Below are positions 6,904 to 15,879 of a stretch of DNA of 64,000 bases, piece by piece. The notes under the pieces were generated by a model. That model was given only the letters and a program-made list of their open reading frames with translations, had not been told where the DNA came from and ran no database searches. Each line of letters begins with the position of its first letter. Within the stretch, counting starts at the first letter, position 1. The DNA is from Burkholderiales bacterium (GTDB lineage Bacteria > Pseudomonadota > Gammaproteobacteria > Burkholderiales > Burkholderiaceae_C), in the NCBI GenBank assembly GCA_016213325.1, contig JACRAY010000002.1, positions 1 to 64,000 of the forward strand. The letters run 5' to 3'. A program made the position numbers and the translations under genes.

Positions 6904-9900
6904 TCAGGCCACGAAGTCGGAGAACTGCAGCGAGGTCGCGTCGGACACGCCCGCCAGCACGATCACCAGGTCGGCTTCGCCGCTGCCGAAGTTGACTGCC
7001 ACGTAAGTGTCGGCGCCGTCATCCTGAACGAAGTACTTCACGGTGCTGTTCAGCGCGTCGGCGGCGTTGCGCAGGAAGTCGGCCAGGCTGGTGAAGTCCT
7101 GGTCGCGTTCCACGTAGTTGCCCGCACTGCCCGCAGCCAGGTTGAAATCCAGCTTGTCGCCGGCAGTGAAACCGGTGACCACGTCGAAAGCCCCGGCGGT
7201 CTTGCCGCTGTCGCCTTTATTCGTGACGATGGTGTCGTTGCCGCCCTGCGAGATGTCGACCAGGTCCACGCCCTTGCCGCCGGTGATGATGTTGGCGCCT
7301 TCGTTGCCCCAGATCATGTCGTCGCCCGCGCCGCCGGTGATGCGGCCGGCGCCAGCGTCCGAGAAGCGCAGATCGATCACGGCATCGCCCGCATAGCCGC
7401 TGCAGTCGACGTTCCCGACCGTCACCTTGCCGCCGATGTCGAGGGCGAGGTACGACGTGTTGTCCTCCGCGGCGTGGTCGGCGCCATCGAGGATGAACTG
7501 TCCCTTGCCGGCCACCACGATGTCGCCGATGACCAGGTCGCCTTCGGTCGCGATGCGGATCGCGACTTCGTGGGTGTCGGCGGTGCCGGCCACGGCCACG
7601 TCGAGGTTGCCGATCGTCACGTCGCCGGCGTGGCTTACGTCGAGCAGCACGCTGCCGCCGACAGGTGCTTCTGCCTCCGCGATGTCCGCGACCGACAGGG
7701 ACACGTTGCCGATCGCCATCTTGCCCGCCCCATCGCTCGCGTAGGCATGCAGGTGGATGTTGGCGAGCGCGCCGTCGGTCACCTTCACCGTCACGTCGCC
7801 CACGGTGATGCCCTCGATGTCCCCGGCCTCCACGGAGAATCCCACCCATTGCGCGAGGCCACCGGCCGCGACGTCGATGGCGATGCTCCCCATTACCATC
7901 GCGCCCAGCTCGCCGCCCGCCGCGAGGGTCAGCGACTGCCGCGCAGTCGCGTTCTCGCCGACATCCAGCGTTACGTTGCCCATCGCCACGCTGCCGATGT
8001 CGCCACCGGCGGCGACCGTCAGGTCGAACGCCGCCGAGGCGCCTTCGCCCACTTGCGCGGTGAAGCTGCCGACGGCGAGGCCGCCTGCGTCCCCCGAGAC
8101 CACCAGGTCCAGCGAGTCGATGGCTGCCGAGGCATTCTCGCCGAGCACAATCGCCACGTCGCCGATCGTGTAAGTGCCGACTTCTTCGGGCGTGCCGCTG
8201 CCCAGCAGGAGGTTCACGCCCGCTGTCGATCCCGCGCCCAGTTGCAGGTCGATGCCGCCCAGTGTGATGTCGCCGAAGGTCCGGCCGCCCAGCGCGACGT
8301 TCACCGCCGCGGCTGAGTCGTCGCCGAGGCTGACCACGACACCGTCCAGCCGGAAGTCGCCGACTACGCCGTCTTCGTGGGCGTTGACGATCGTGATGGT
8401 GGCCTCCACCTGCGTGGCGTCAACTCCGGCGTGCAGCTCCACCGTGCCGATCGACACGTCGCCCATCTGCTCGAACGTGCCGGAGTACAGGATGTCGAGG
8501 TCGATCACGGCCGAGTCGCCGCCGGCAAGTCGCACGTCGCCGATCGTGAAGTCGCCGCCGGTTGCGATGTTGCGGTCCACCTTGGCCAGCGACACCTCGA
8601 TCACGGAGCCGCCCGACAGGTCCTCGATGGTCGTCGCGCTGACCGCGATGTCGATGTCGCCCACGAGGAAGTCACCCGCGCTGTCCGTGTCCAGGCCTTC
8701 GAACTCACCGCCCGAGCGCATGCGCACGGCGATCCGCGAGTTGTCGCCGAGGACGGCCTGGATGCCGCCGACTCCGAGGTCACCCATCTCGTTCAGCGTC
8801 GTGTCGACCCCGCCGTGCATCATGTCGATGGCGACCCGCGCATCCTGCGCGGCGAACACCTCGATGGTGTCCACGTCGAAGTTGCCGACGACCGGCGTGC
8901 CGCCGGCGGCGATCCAGTACAGGCCCGCGTTCACCTGCAGCGCCTCGCCACCGAACAGGGAAACATCGCCGACCCAGCCATTGCCCAGCGCGCCGCCGTC
9001 CACGACCGCACCGCCTGCCAGTGCGTTGAGCACCGCGAAGTCGCCGCCCGCAAGGCTCACGTCGCCGATCGTCACATCGCCCATCGTGCCGTTCACGATC
9101 GCGCCGGCAGCCACGGTCGCCTGCGCCCGCGACTCCATCGTGCCGCTGACGAAGCCGTTGCCCATCGACACGTCGATGTTGCCGATGGTGAAGTTGCCGG
9201 CGGTGACATCTCCCGCCGCGCCGCCGTAGAGGACGAAGGCTGTGGCGGCCACCTCTTCCTCGATGCTGCCGGCACTGCCCGCCGAAACCGTGATGTCGCC
9301 AATCGACAGGTCGCCGAGCGTCGGGCCGGTTTCGGCTTCGCTGGTCGCCGTGACGGCGAAGTGCGTGATGGCCACGGTGGCCGTGCCCCCGTCGCCCGCG
9401 TGGGCGGCGAGCTTGCCCGCCGCCACCGTGCCGGCCCCCCCGGCAACCGCCACGGAGACGAGCGCCGTACCGCGCGCGCCCACCGTGGCGGCCACATCGC
9501 CCAGCGCCACCTGCGAAGCGCCTGCTATCGTGAATGCGGCGTCGGAAGCATCGCCGCCGGCCAGAGTCGCGCCGTCGATGTCGACCGAGTCCACGCCTGA
9601 CGCAGAGAACGTCACCGTGCTCTCGTCGCCCGCAGCGATCATGAGAGCGCCGGCCGACAGTGAGCCGAAGGCGTCCACCGACACGCTGGCGGTGGAGCTG
9701 TCGCCCGCGGCCAGTTCGGCATCGCCCAGCATGAGCATGCCGTCTTCCCCGACGAAGGCGGCGTTCACCGAGGACGCAGCGCCCGCCACCATGCGGATGC
9801 CACCGATGGCGGCTTCGCCCACGCCGGAGACTGACAGATCGAGGTCGCTCGAATCGCCGGCAACGAGCGTGATGCCGGCGATATCGGCAGCGTCCGCGCC

Positions 9901-11490
9901 GGCGATGGCCACGTCGAGGTCGGAACCGTCGCCCGCTGTGAGTGTGATGTCGCCGACGGACAGCCTCGCGGCGTCGGACATCGCAACGTCCAGGTCGGCC
10001 GAGTCGAGCGCCGCCAGGGTGACGTCGCCGAACACCCCATCGGCGACATTCGAAATCCGCACCGCCAGCGCCGCCTCGGCACCGCCCTCGAGCGACACGT
10101 CGCCCATGGACAGGTCGCCGTCGATGTCGTCGACGGACAGCGAGGCCGCAGCTTCGTCGGCGACCGCGAGCTGCACGTCGCCGATCGTCGCATCGCCGGT
10201 GACGCCAGACACGGCGACCCGGGCGCCGCTGGCGGCGACGAGGCTCACGCGGCCCAGCACCAGGTCGCCCTCCACCCCGTCGATGTCGACCATCGCGGAC
10301 GAATCGTTCCCGAGCGACACGGTGATGTCGCCGATGGTCACATCGCCGCCTGCGTCGATGCCGAAGCCGAACCACGCGTCGTCGCCGCCGGACACCGTGA
10401 CGTTGCCGAGCATGAGGCCGTTGTCGGCGGTGATCGTCGCCGACGCGCTGTCCGCGAGCTGCACCTGCACGTTGCCCTGGGCGTCCAGCGCGAGCGACGC
10501 GCCTTCGCCGCCGCGGTCCTTGTTGCGCAGCATGGCGAACAGGTCGCCCGACTTGCCGCGTTCGTACTCGGCGGAGATCGAGCCGCGCACCTCTGACACG
10601 CTGATGCCCGTGCCCGGCCTCAAGTGGTCCAGGAAAACGTCGAGGCCGCCGATGCCGTCGTTGAGGGCGGCATGGCCCACGCCCTGCCAGCCGGCCGCAT
10701 TGATGCGCACCGCGCCCTGCGTGGCGGCAAAGATGTTCACGTTCGCGATGTTGGCCAGCTGCGCGAACTGCGCGTTGCCGGCCTCGACGACAAACAGCTT
10801 CAGGTCCGTCCGGCCATTGCCCGTGATGCGGTCGCCGGCGGTGTAGGTGGATGCCGAAGTGTTGAAGTCTGCATCGCCGTCGATGAGGCCGGTCACCACC
10901 GAGTGTTGCTGGCCGGGGACGACGATATGGTCCTGGCCCTGCGTGAGCTGCGGGCCGATCGCGAGGCCGGCGTCGATGCGGCCGATGGCGCTTGCGACGC
11001 TGGCGCCATCGGCCGTCACGCCGTTGAGGAGGGCCTGCAGCTCTCCGGCGTCGGTCGAGCGGCCGCCGACGGTGACCGAGTAGTACTCGGCCACCTCGGC
11101 CTTGTTCAGCAGCAAGTCGCGCGCTGCCTGGTATTGAGGCGCGGCCGTCGGCGCGAGGTTCTCCAGGACCTGCCAGGCGGCGAACATGATCTCGGCCTTG
11201 CTCGCGCCGGCGTTGTGCTGCGACAGCACCCAGTCGCGCGCTTCCGCGTCGCCTTCGAGGCCGACGATGGAGAGGAAATCCGTGGCGAACTCGTCGCCCG
11301 TCTGGAAGTTCGGGTGCAGCGCCTGGAACGCGGGCGTGCCCTGCAGCAGGCGTGCGAGCTGCTGCAGGTTGTGACCGGTGGCCTCGTAGGCGGCCACGAT
11401 GTCGGCCAGGTAGATGGCGCCGGGCGCGGCGTCGAACATGAGGGCAACGAGCTCGATGATGTCCGCTCGTTCGGTGGCAGTGATGGCCAT
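6904..11490 (-). CDS. Giant secreted repeat protein with RTX C-terminus (1528 aa)
   Basis: The start is ATG at 11490 (MAITATERADIIEL), preceded by AAGGAG. Residues about 1-140 form a helical Asp/Ala-rich N-domain, as seen in type I secreted S-layer-like proteins. About 175-290 contain a short beta domain (QGQDHIVVPGQ, TAGDRITGNGRTDL). Roughly residues 355-1365 are some 35-40 units of 24-28 residues with the core GD-hydrophobic-hydrophobic-G-[DN]-[IV]-T-hydrophobic, e.g. GDVTIGDITVSLG, probably a beta-solenoid. Around 1380-1410, GGAGDDMIWGNEG and ITGGKGVD are RTX calcium-binding nonapeptides. The last 115 residues (FDVVTGFTAGDKLDF... SLQFSDFVA) resemble a type I secretion tail. There is a single Cys. 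It lies downstream of a two-component system on the same strand. Role unknown; a surface layer or adhesin is inferred. Confidence 0.85.
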   Translation of the reverse strand: MAITATERADIIELVALMFDAAPGAIYLADIVAAYEATGHNLQQLARLLQGTPAFQALHPNFQTGDEFATDFLSIVGLEGDAEARDWVLSQHNAGASKAEIMFAAWQVLENLAPTAAPQYQAARDLLLNKAEVAEYYSVTVGGRSTDAGELQALLNGVTADGASVASAIGRIDAGLAIGPQLTQGQDHIVVPGQQHSVVTGLIDGDADFNTSASTYTAGDRITGNGRTDLKLFVVEAGNAQFAQLANIANVNIFAATQGAVRINAAGWQGVGHAALNDGIGGLDVFLDHLRPGTGISVSEVRGSISAEYERGKSGDLFAMLRNKDRGGEGASLALDAQGNVQVQLADSASATITADNGLMLGNVTVSGGDDAWFGFGIDAGGDVTIGDITVSLGNDSSAMVDIDGVEGDLVLGRVSLVAASGARVAVSGVTGDATIGDVQLAVADEAAASLSVDDIDGDLSMGDVSLEGGAEAALAVRISNVADGVFGDVTLAALDSADLDVAMSDAARLSVGDITLTAGDGSDLDVAIAGADAADIAGITLVAGDSSDLDLSVSGVGEAAIGGIRMVAGAASSVNAAFVGEDGMLMLGDAELAAGDSSTASVSVDAFGSLSAGALMIAAGDESTVTFSASGVDSVDIDGATLAGGDASDAAFTIAGASQVALGDVAATVGARGTALVSVAVAGGAGTVAAGKLAAHAGDGGTATVAITHFAVTATSEAETGPTLGDLSIGDITVSAGSAGSIEEEVAATAFVLYGGAAGDVTAGNFTIGNIDVSMGNGFVSGTMESRAQATVAAGAIVNGTMGDVTIGDVSLAGGDFAVLNALAGGAVVDGGALGNGWVGDVSLFGGEALQVNAGLYWIAAGGTPVVGNFDVDTIEVFAAQDARVAIDMMHGGVDTTLNEMGDLGVGGIQAVLGDNSRIAVRMRSGGEFEGLDTDSAGDFLVGDIDIAVSATTIEDLSGGSVIEVSLAKVDRNIATGGDFTIGDVRLAGGDSAVIDLDILYSGTFEQMGDVSIGTVELHAGVDATQVEATITIVNAHEDGVVGDFRLDGVVVSLGDDSAAAVNVALGGRTFGDITLGGIDLQLGAGSTAGVNLLLGSGTPEEVGTYTIGDVAIVLGENASAAIDSLDLVVSGDAGGLAVGSFTAQVGEGASAAFDLTVAAGGDIGSVAMGNVTLDVGENATARQSLTLAAGGELGAMVMGSIAIDVAAGGLAQWVGFSVEAGDIEGITVGDVTVKVTDGALANIHLHAYASDGAGKMAIGNVSLSVADIAEAEAPVGGSVLLDVSHAGDVTIGNLDVAVAGTADTHEVAIRIATEGDLVIGDIVVAGKGQFILDGADHAAEDNTSYLALDIGGKVTVGNVDCSGYAGDAVIDLRFSDAGAGRITGGAGDDMIWGNEGANIITGGKGVDLVDISQGGNDTIVTNKGDSGKTAGAFDVVTGFTAGDKLDFNLAAGSAGNYVERDQDFTSLADFLRNAADALNSTVKYFVQDDGADTYVAVNFGSGEADLVIVLAGVSDATSLQFSDFVA

Positions 11491-11547
11491 GTGGGCACTC
11501 CTTCGTGATGAGGGCGCGAGTCTAGGAACGGGTGTCCCGGCGGTCCG

Positions 11548-11604
11548 GTGACCACGATCACAAGCAAGGGCGCGCACGTAAGGAGCCGGTGTGACCGGGG
11601 TCAC
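11548..11604 (-). promoter_or_regulatory. Two operator-like dyads upstream of the giant gene
   Basis: TGTGACCGGGGTCACA (11590-11605, 7-bp arms) and GTGACCACGATCAC (11548-11561, one mismatch) share the pattern GTGACC-N2-GRTCAC and lie 43 bp centre to centre, about four helical turns. A -10-like TAGACT (minus strand, 11524-11519) would place a start near 11512, with the sites centred near -42 and -85 and no good -35. That is the layout of an activator-dependent promoter, probably served by the adjacent response regulator. Confidence 0.6.
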
Positions 11605-11641
11605 AAACCGTGCGTGCGAATCAGGGTCAGCCCTTAAGGGC

Positions 11642-12244
11642 TCACATCGACTGCGCGATGCGCATCAGCTCGGCGAGGTTGCGCGCACCCAGCTTCATCA
11701 TCATCCTGGCCTTGTGGACCTCGACCGTGCGGGGGCTGATGCCCAGCCGTTCCCCGATGGAGCGGTTGTCGAGGCCGTCGACCACGAGCAGCATCACTTC
11801 GCGCTCGCGCCTGGAGAGCATGGGCGCGGCGGGGCGTGGTGCCGCAGGCGGCGGTGCGGGATCGGCCCGCATCTGCAGTGCCTTGTCGATCGCGGCGAGC
11901 AGGCGCGCGTCGTCGAACGGCTTCTCGAGGAAGTCGATGGCATTCGCGCGGAACGCCTGCCGCGCAGCGGCGAGATCGCCGTGCCCGGTCACGATGATGA
12001 CGGGCAGCCTGGCGGGATGCGCCGCCAGCGCCGCCTGCAGCTGCAGCCCGCTCATGCCCGGCATGCGGATGTCGGCCACCACCACGCCGCGCCAGTGCGG
12101 CGAGAGCGCACGCAGGAAGTCCTCGGCGGTGGCGAACACCGCAGTGGCGTAACCCCGCAGGCTGAGCAGCAGGGCCAGCGCGTCGCGCATCGAGCCGTCG
12201 TCGTCGACGACAAAGACGGTCTCGCGGTGGACAGCGTCACGCAT
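11642..12244 (-). CDS. FixJ/NarL-type response regulator
   Basis: 200 residues from ATG at 12244 (MRDAVHRETVFVVDDD). The receiver domain covers residues about 9-125 with the acidic pocket DDD, phospho-acceptor Asp in VVVADIRMPGMSG, a VTGHGD segment and Lys in FLEKPFDD. A Pro/Ala linker leads to a LuxR-type HTH (LSRREREVMLLV... GISPRTVEVHKARMMMKL). The ATG overlaps the stop of the kinase gene by 8 bp, so the two are co-translated partners. It is a cytosolic transcription activator or repressor. The gene downstream is the giant secreted protein, preceded by dyad sites that are the best target candidates. A perfect palindrome AGCCCTTAAGGGCT (11629-11642) marks the gene's end. Confidence 0.92.
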   Translation of the reverse strand: MRDAVHRETVFVVDDDGSMRDALALLLSLRGYATAVFATAEDFLRALSPHWRGVVVADIRMPGMSGLQLQAALAAHPARLPVIIVTGHGDLAAARQAFRANAIDFLEKPFDDARLLAAIDKALQMRADPAPPPAAPRPAAPMLSRREREVMLLVVDGLDNRSIGERLGISPRTVEVHKARMMMKLGARNLAELMRIAQSM

Positions 12245-13835
12245 GGGCAGCTCCTGCGCCGGCCGGCAAGGTAAAGCCGAACCTGCCGCCGGGGCCGGCC
12301 TCGGCCCAGAGTGTGCCACCGTGGGCTTCGACGATGGAGCGGCACATCCCCAGACCGATGCCCATGCCCTCGGGCTTGGTCGAGCGCCGGTTCTCGAACA
12401 CCGTGGCCACCTCGTCTTCCGTGAGGCCTGCGCCGCTGTCGACCACGCTGACGGTCACGTTGCCGGGCGCTACACGTGCGTCCACATGCACGGAGGCCTC
12501 TCGGGAACCGACAGCGGCGTCGATGGCGTTGCCTACGAGGTTGCGCAACACGATCGCGATCTGCACACGGTCGAGCCACAGCTGCGGCAGCTGCGGGTCG
12601 AGCGACCACGAAAGGCGGACGGCCAGAGCGCTCGCGTGCGCATCCTGCGATTGCAGCAGCTCCTGCAGCCAGGAAGCCGAATCGACGAGCTCCAGTTCGG
12701 TCGCGTGCTCGCGAAAGAAGTTACGCAGCCGCTTGACGGTTTCGCTGGCGCGCGAGGCCTCGCTCACCAGCTTGCCCGCGACATCCGACAGCGGCGCGCC
12801 GGCCGGGCCCAGCCGTTCGGCCAGCAGCTGCGAAGCCCGAGCATACGTGCTCATGGCGGCCAGCGGCTGGTTGAGCTCGTGCGCGAGCGCAGCAGCCATG
12901 TCGCCCGCCGCCGCCATCCGCATCGACTCGCGCAGCTTGCGTTCTACTTCCTCGCGTTCCTGCACCGTCGTGCCCAGCAGCAAGCTGGTGGCCGCCAGCG
13001 CGGCGACCAGCATCTGCAGTTCGAAGACGGTGAGCGGTGGCGATGTCGCCACCTGCACCGACAGGATCACGAGCAACTGCGCCAGCACCGCGCACCATAC
13101 TGCGCCAGGCAGGCCGAAACGCGCTGCGGCCCACACCACGGGCACCAGCAGTACATAGAAATACTTGAACTCTTCGGCGGGCTGTTCGAACACGGCCACC
13201 GTGCCGCCAACGGCCGCCAGCACGATCAACCACCACTCGGTCGTCTTCAGCATCGCGCGCGTGGCGCGCCGCAGGTCCCTGGTCACCAGCAGCAGCATGA
13301 GCGGCAGCATCACCAGCAGGCCGACGGCATAGCCGATCCAGCCGCTGCTGATGGCCGGCAGCAGGTGCTCGGGGTCGAGGGCGCCTGTCGAGGCGAGCGC
13401 GACCAGCTGGAACAAGGTCAACGCCAGCCCGCCCAGCGTGACGATCAGGAGGAACAACAGGAACTGCCTGCGCGTACGCATCGCGGGACGGCTGCCGAGC
13501 CAGTGGGATAGGGCGGCGGCGGTGGCCGCATAGCCGAGCGTCAGGCCCGCGGCCGAGGCACTCGCGGCGGCCCATCCGAGGGGGTTTTCCAGGATCAGGG
13601 CCGCGCCCAGCGCACCCAGCCATACAAGCCACCAGTGGCGCGGCCGCCAGGTGAGAAGCGCCACTGCCACCGCGGTTTGCGGGTTCCAGGGCGTGATGTT
13701 CACGCCGGTGATCGGATGGATGAACGTCAACCAGTCCAGGGCTACGTAGAGCGGCAGGTAACCGGCGGTGAGGAACGCGGCCTTGCGCTCCAGCCATGCC
13801 GGACGCTCATTGCCGCCTGGGAACATGGGTCGCAT
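12237..13835 (-). CDS. MASE1-type membrane histidine kinase
   Basis: 532 residues from ATG at 13835 (MRPMFPGGNERP). Residues about 20-290 hold eight or so hydrophobic segments, including WNPQTAVAVALLT and SGWIGYAVGLLVMLPL, typical of the MASE1 sensory membrane domain. A FixL/DctB-like transmitter follows: the H-box AALAHELNQPLAAMSTYAR (about residue 320), N-box RNLVGNAIDAA, G1 VVDSGAGL and G2 MGIGLGMCRSIVEAHGG. There is no receiver domain. The signal sensed is unknown. It is first in a minus-strand unit with the response regulator and probably drives the giant secreted protein. It is divergent from ptsN with an 87-bp gap. Confidence 0.9.
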   Translation of the reverse strand: MRPMFPGGNERPAWLERKAAFLTAGYLPLYVALDWLTFIHPITGVNITPWNPQTAVAVALLTWRPRHWWLVWLGALGAALILENPLGWAAASASAAGLTLGYAATAAALSHWLGSRPAMRTRRQFLLFLLIVTLGGLALTLFQLVALASTGALDPEHLLPAISSGWIGYAVGLLVMLPLMLLLVTRDLRRATRAMLKTTEWWLIVLAAVGGTVAVFEQPAEEFKYFYVLLVPVVWAAARFGLPGAVWCAVLAQLLVILSVQVATSPPLTVFELQMLVAALAATSLLLGTTVQEREEVERKLRESMRMAAAGDMAAALAHELNQPLAAMSTYARASQLLAERLGPAGAPLSDVAGKLVSEASRASETVKRLRNFFREHATELELVDSASWLQELLQSQDAHASALAVRLSWSLDPQLPQLWLDRVQIAIVLRNLVGNAIDAAVGSREASVHVDARVAPGNVTVSVVDSGAGLTEDEVATVFENRRSTKPEGMGIGLGMCRSIVEAHGGTLWAEAGPGGRFGFTLPAGAGAAHA

Positions 13836-13870
13836 GCGTGAGATTGTGCCGTCCCGCCACAGTGCGCGGG

Positions 13871-13907
13871 CCGGTTGGGGTGGCCCCACCGGCTGCCGAT
13901 GCATAAT
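13871..13907 (+). promoter_or_regulatory. Inverted repeat and -10 element before ptsN
   Basis: CCGGTTGGGG and CCCCACCGG (13871-13892, one bulged T) form a strong hairpin or operator in the gap between the divergent kinase and ptsN genes. CATAAT (13902-13907) matches the -10 consensus at 5 of 6 positions and lies 15 bases before the ptsN ATG. No clear -35 is seen. This could give ptsN its own promoter now that hpf is separated from it. Confidence 0.4.
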
Positions 13908-13922
13908 CCGGATTGCGAAACC

Positions 13923-14390
13923 ATGAACCGCCTTGCGTCCATCCTTCCGCCCGCCCAGGTGTTGGTGGGCGTCGACGCCACCAGCAAGAAGCGGGCTTTC
14001 GAAGAAGCAGGGTTGCTGTTCGAAAACCTCCACGGCTTGTCGCGCGCGCTGATCACCGACAGCCTGTTTGCCAGGGAGCGCCTCGGCTCGACCGGGCTGG
14101 GGCACGGCGTGGCCATCCCGCACGGGCGCATCAAGGGCCTGAAGGCGCCCATGGCGGCCCTGTTCCAGCTGGAACACCCCATCGGCTTCGATGCGCCCGA
14201 CGAACAGCCGGTCAACCTGCTGATCTTCCTGCTGGTGCCCGAAGCGGCGACCCAGAAGCACCTGGAAATCCTGTCCGAGATCGCCGAGCTCCTGTCCGAC
14301 GCGCCGCTGCGCGAGAAGGTCAAGGGCGCTGCCAGCGCCGTGGAACTGCACCGGCTGATCGCAGACTGGCAGTCGGCCCAACCGGTGTGA
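13923..14390 (+). CDS. ptsN: PTS IIA-like nitrogen-regulatory protein (EIIA-Ntr)
   Basis: 155 residues from ATG at 13923 ([17 protein letters not shown]); upstream in-frame ATGs would add non-homologous sequence. The phosphorylated His lies in [11 protein letters not shown] (about residue 65), and [12 protein letters not shown] and [12 protein letters not shown] are typical EIIA-Ntr segments. It is the terminal phosphoryl acceptor of the regulatory PTS-Ntr chain and acts in the cytosol on targets linked to potassium, nitrogen and envelope control. hprK overlaps its end by 4 bp (GTGA). Confidence 0.93.
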   Translation: MNRLASILPPAQVLVGVDATSKKRAFEEAGLLFENLHGLSRALITDSLFARERLGSTGLGHGVAIPHGRIKGLKAPMAALFQLEHPIGFDAPDEQPVNLLIFLLVPEAATQKHLEILSEIAELLSDAPLREKVKGAASAVELHRLIADWQSAQPV

Positions 14391-15337
14391 AGCCCACCGT
14401 CGTCAGCGCGGACGTCCTCTTCGAAGACCACCGCGGCACGCTGAAGTGGGAATGGGTGGCGGGGCTGGGGGCCTCGGAGCGCCGCTTCGACGAGGTGGCG
14501 GTGCGCGCGGCGCGTTCGGGCGCCGACCTGGTGGGCTACCTCAATTACATCCATCCGTATCGCGTGCAGATCCTGGGCGAGCGCGAGATCGCCTACCTGA
14601 CCAACGCCACCGCCGAAGACTGCGCGCGCCGCATCGCGCGCATCGTCACGCTGGAGCCGCCGGTGCTGGTGCTCACCGACGCGCAGGTCGCGCCCGAGGC
14701 GCTGCTGTCGATGTGCGAGCGCGCGCAGATTCCCATGTTCGCCACCGGCGAGCCGTCGGCCTTCGTCATCGACGTGCTGCGCGCCTACCTGTCCAAGCAC
14801 TTCGCCGAGCGCACCTCGATGCACGGCGTGTTCATGGACATCCTGGGGCTGGGGGTGCTGATCACCGGCGAGTCGGGGCTGGGCAAGAGCGAACTGGGGC
14901 TGGAGCTGATCACGCGCGGCAACGGGCTGGTGGCCGACGACGCGGTGGACCTGTACCGCGTGAACCAGACCACCATCGAGGGGCGCTGCCCCGAACTGCT
15001 GCAGAACCTGCTGGAGGTGCGCGGCATCGGCCTGCTGGACATCCGCGCGATCTTCGGCGAGACGGCGGTGCGGCGCAAGATGCGGCTGCGGCTGATCGTG
15101 CACCTGGTGCGGCGCGAGACGATGGAGCGCGAGTACGAGCGGCTGCCGTACGAGCCGCTGACGCAGGACGTGCTGGGCGTGCCGGTGCGCAAGGCGGTGA
15201 TCCCGGTGGTGGCCGGCCGCAACATTGCCGTGCTGGTGGAGGCGGCGGTGCGCAATACCATCCTGCAGCTGCGCGGGGTCGATACCTACCAGGAGTTCGT
15301 GGAGCGCCATCGCAGGGCGATGGAGCAGGGGGGCTGA
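14387..15337 (+). CDS. hprK: HPr kinase/phosphorylase
   Basis: 316 residues. The GTG start at 14387 overlaps the ptsN stop. The N-terminal MurF-like domain (residues about 1-130) is followed by the kinase domain with the P-loop [15 protein letters not shown], preceded by the family His ([14 protein letters not shown]). The acidic segment [11 protein letters not shown] and the signature [20 protein letters not shown] follow. The enzyme phosphorylates and dephosphorylates HPr on Ser46, adjusting PTS-Ntr flow. It is co-translated with ptsN. The stop is followed at once by a REP-type double palindrome and then the convergent fur gene. Confidence 0.94.
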   Translation: MKPTVVSADVLFEDHRGTLKWEWVAGLGASERRFDEVAVRAARSGADLVGYLNYIHPYRVQILGEREIAYLTNATAEDCARRIARIVTLEPPVLVLTDAQVAPEALLSMCERAQIPMFATGEPSAFVIDVLRAYLSKHFAERTSMHGVFMDILGLGVLITGESGLGKSELGLELITRGNGLVADDAVDLYRVNQTTIEGRCPELLQNLLEVRGIGLLDIRAIFGETAVRRKMRLRLIVHLVRRETMEREYERLPYEPLTQDVLGVPVRKAVIPVVAGRNIAVLVEAAVRNTILQLRGVDTYQEFVERHRRAMEQGG

Positions 15338-15340
15338 GGG

Positions 15341-15406
15341 AGCTGGGGTGTTACCCCAGCCTACAGGGGACCCGTCGAACAGGTAGGCTGGGGTCACACC
15401 CCAGCG
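15341..15406. repeat. REP/BIME-like double palindrome, family A copy 1
   Basis: Two inverted units, each with arms GCTGGGGT and ACCCCAGC around 3-nt loops (15342-15360 and 15387-15405), face each other through CCTAC and GTAGG. It fills the gap between the convergent hprK and fur genes. Related copies occur at 25994-26050 and 63201-63294. Confidence 0.85.
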
Positions 15407-15407
15407 T

Positions 15408-15839
15408 TCATTTCACAGGCTTGTGCGGGCACGGGTTCTTCGTGCAGTTCGCGTAGAGCGACAGCGCATGCTCCGCAATCACGAACCCTTTCGCCTTCGC
15501 CACTGCCGTCTGCCGCTTCTCGATCTCGGCGTCGTAGAACTCCTCCACGCGCCCGCAGTCCACGCACACCAGGTGGTCGTGGTGGGTGCCCTCGTTGAGC
15601 TCGTAGACCGCCTTGCCGCTTTCGAAATGGCTGCGCGTGAGGATGCCCGCCTGCTCGAACTGGGTGAGCACGCGATACACCGTGGCCAGGCCGATGTCCG
15701 AATGCTCGGTCAGCAGCACGCGAAACACGTCCTCGGCCGTCATGTGGCGCTGGGCGCCCTTGTGGAACACGTCCAGGACTTTCAGCCGCGGCAGCGTCGC
15801 CTTCAGGCCGGTGCTCTTGAGTTCGTCTACGTTTGTCAT
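15408..15839 (-). CDS. fur: Ferric uptake regulator
   Basis: 143 residues from ATG at 15839 ([25 protein letters not shown]); an upstream in-frame extension overlaps bamE and is not homologous. The winged helix is at residues about 10-85 ([15 protein letters not shown]). The metal site [16 protein letters not shown] contains the conserved His cluster and the CxxC zinc ligands, and the C-terminal Cys-containing tail ([10 protein letters not shown]) is typical of Fur. It is a cytosolic Fe2+-responsive repressor. It is divergent from bamE with a 40-bp gap. The exbB/exbD genes nearby are typical Fur targets elsewhere, but no clear Fur box is seen here. Confidence 0.95.
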   Translation of the reverse strand: MTNVDELKSTGLKATLPRLKVLDVFHKGAQRHMTAEDVFRVLLTEHSDIGLATVYRVLTQFEQAGILTRSHFESGKAVYELNEGTHHDHLVCVDCGRVEEFYDAEIEKRQTAVAKAKGFVIAEHALSLYANCTKNPCPHKPVK

Positions 15840-15879
15840 GGCCGCTACAATGCCCCGGATCATATCGCCTGGCCCTCCC

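Noticed and set aside
12237-14381. 714-residue version of the kinase
   Set aside because: The first 182 residues are antisense to ptsN; the membrane domain begins right after the ATG at 13835.
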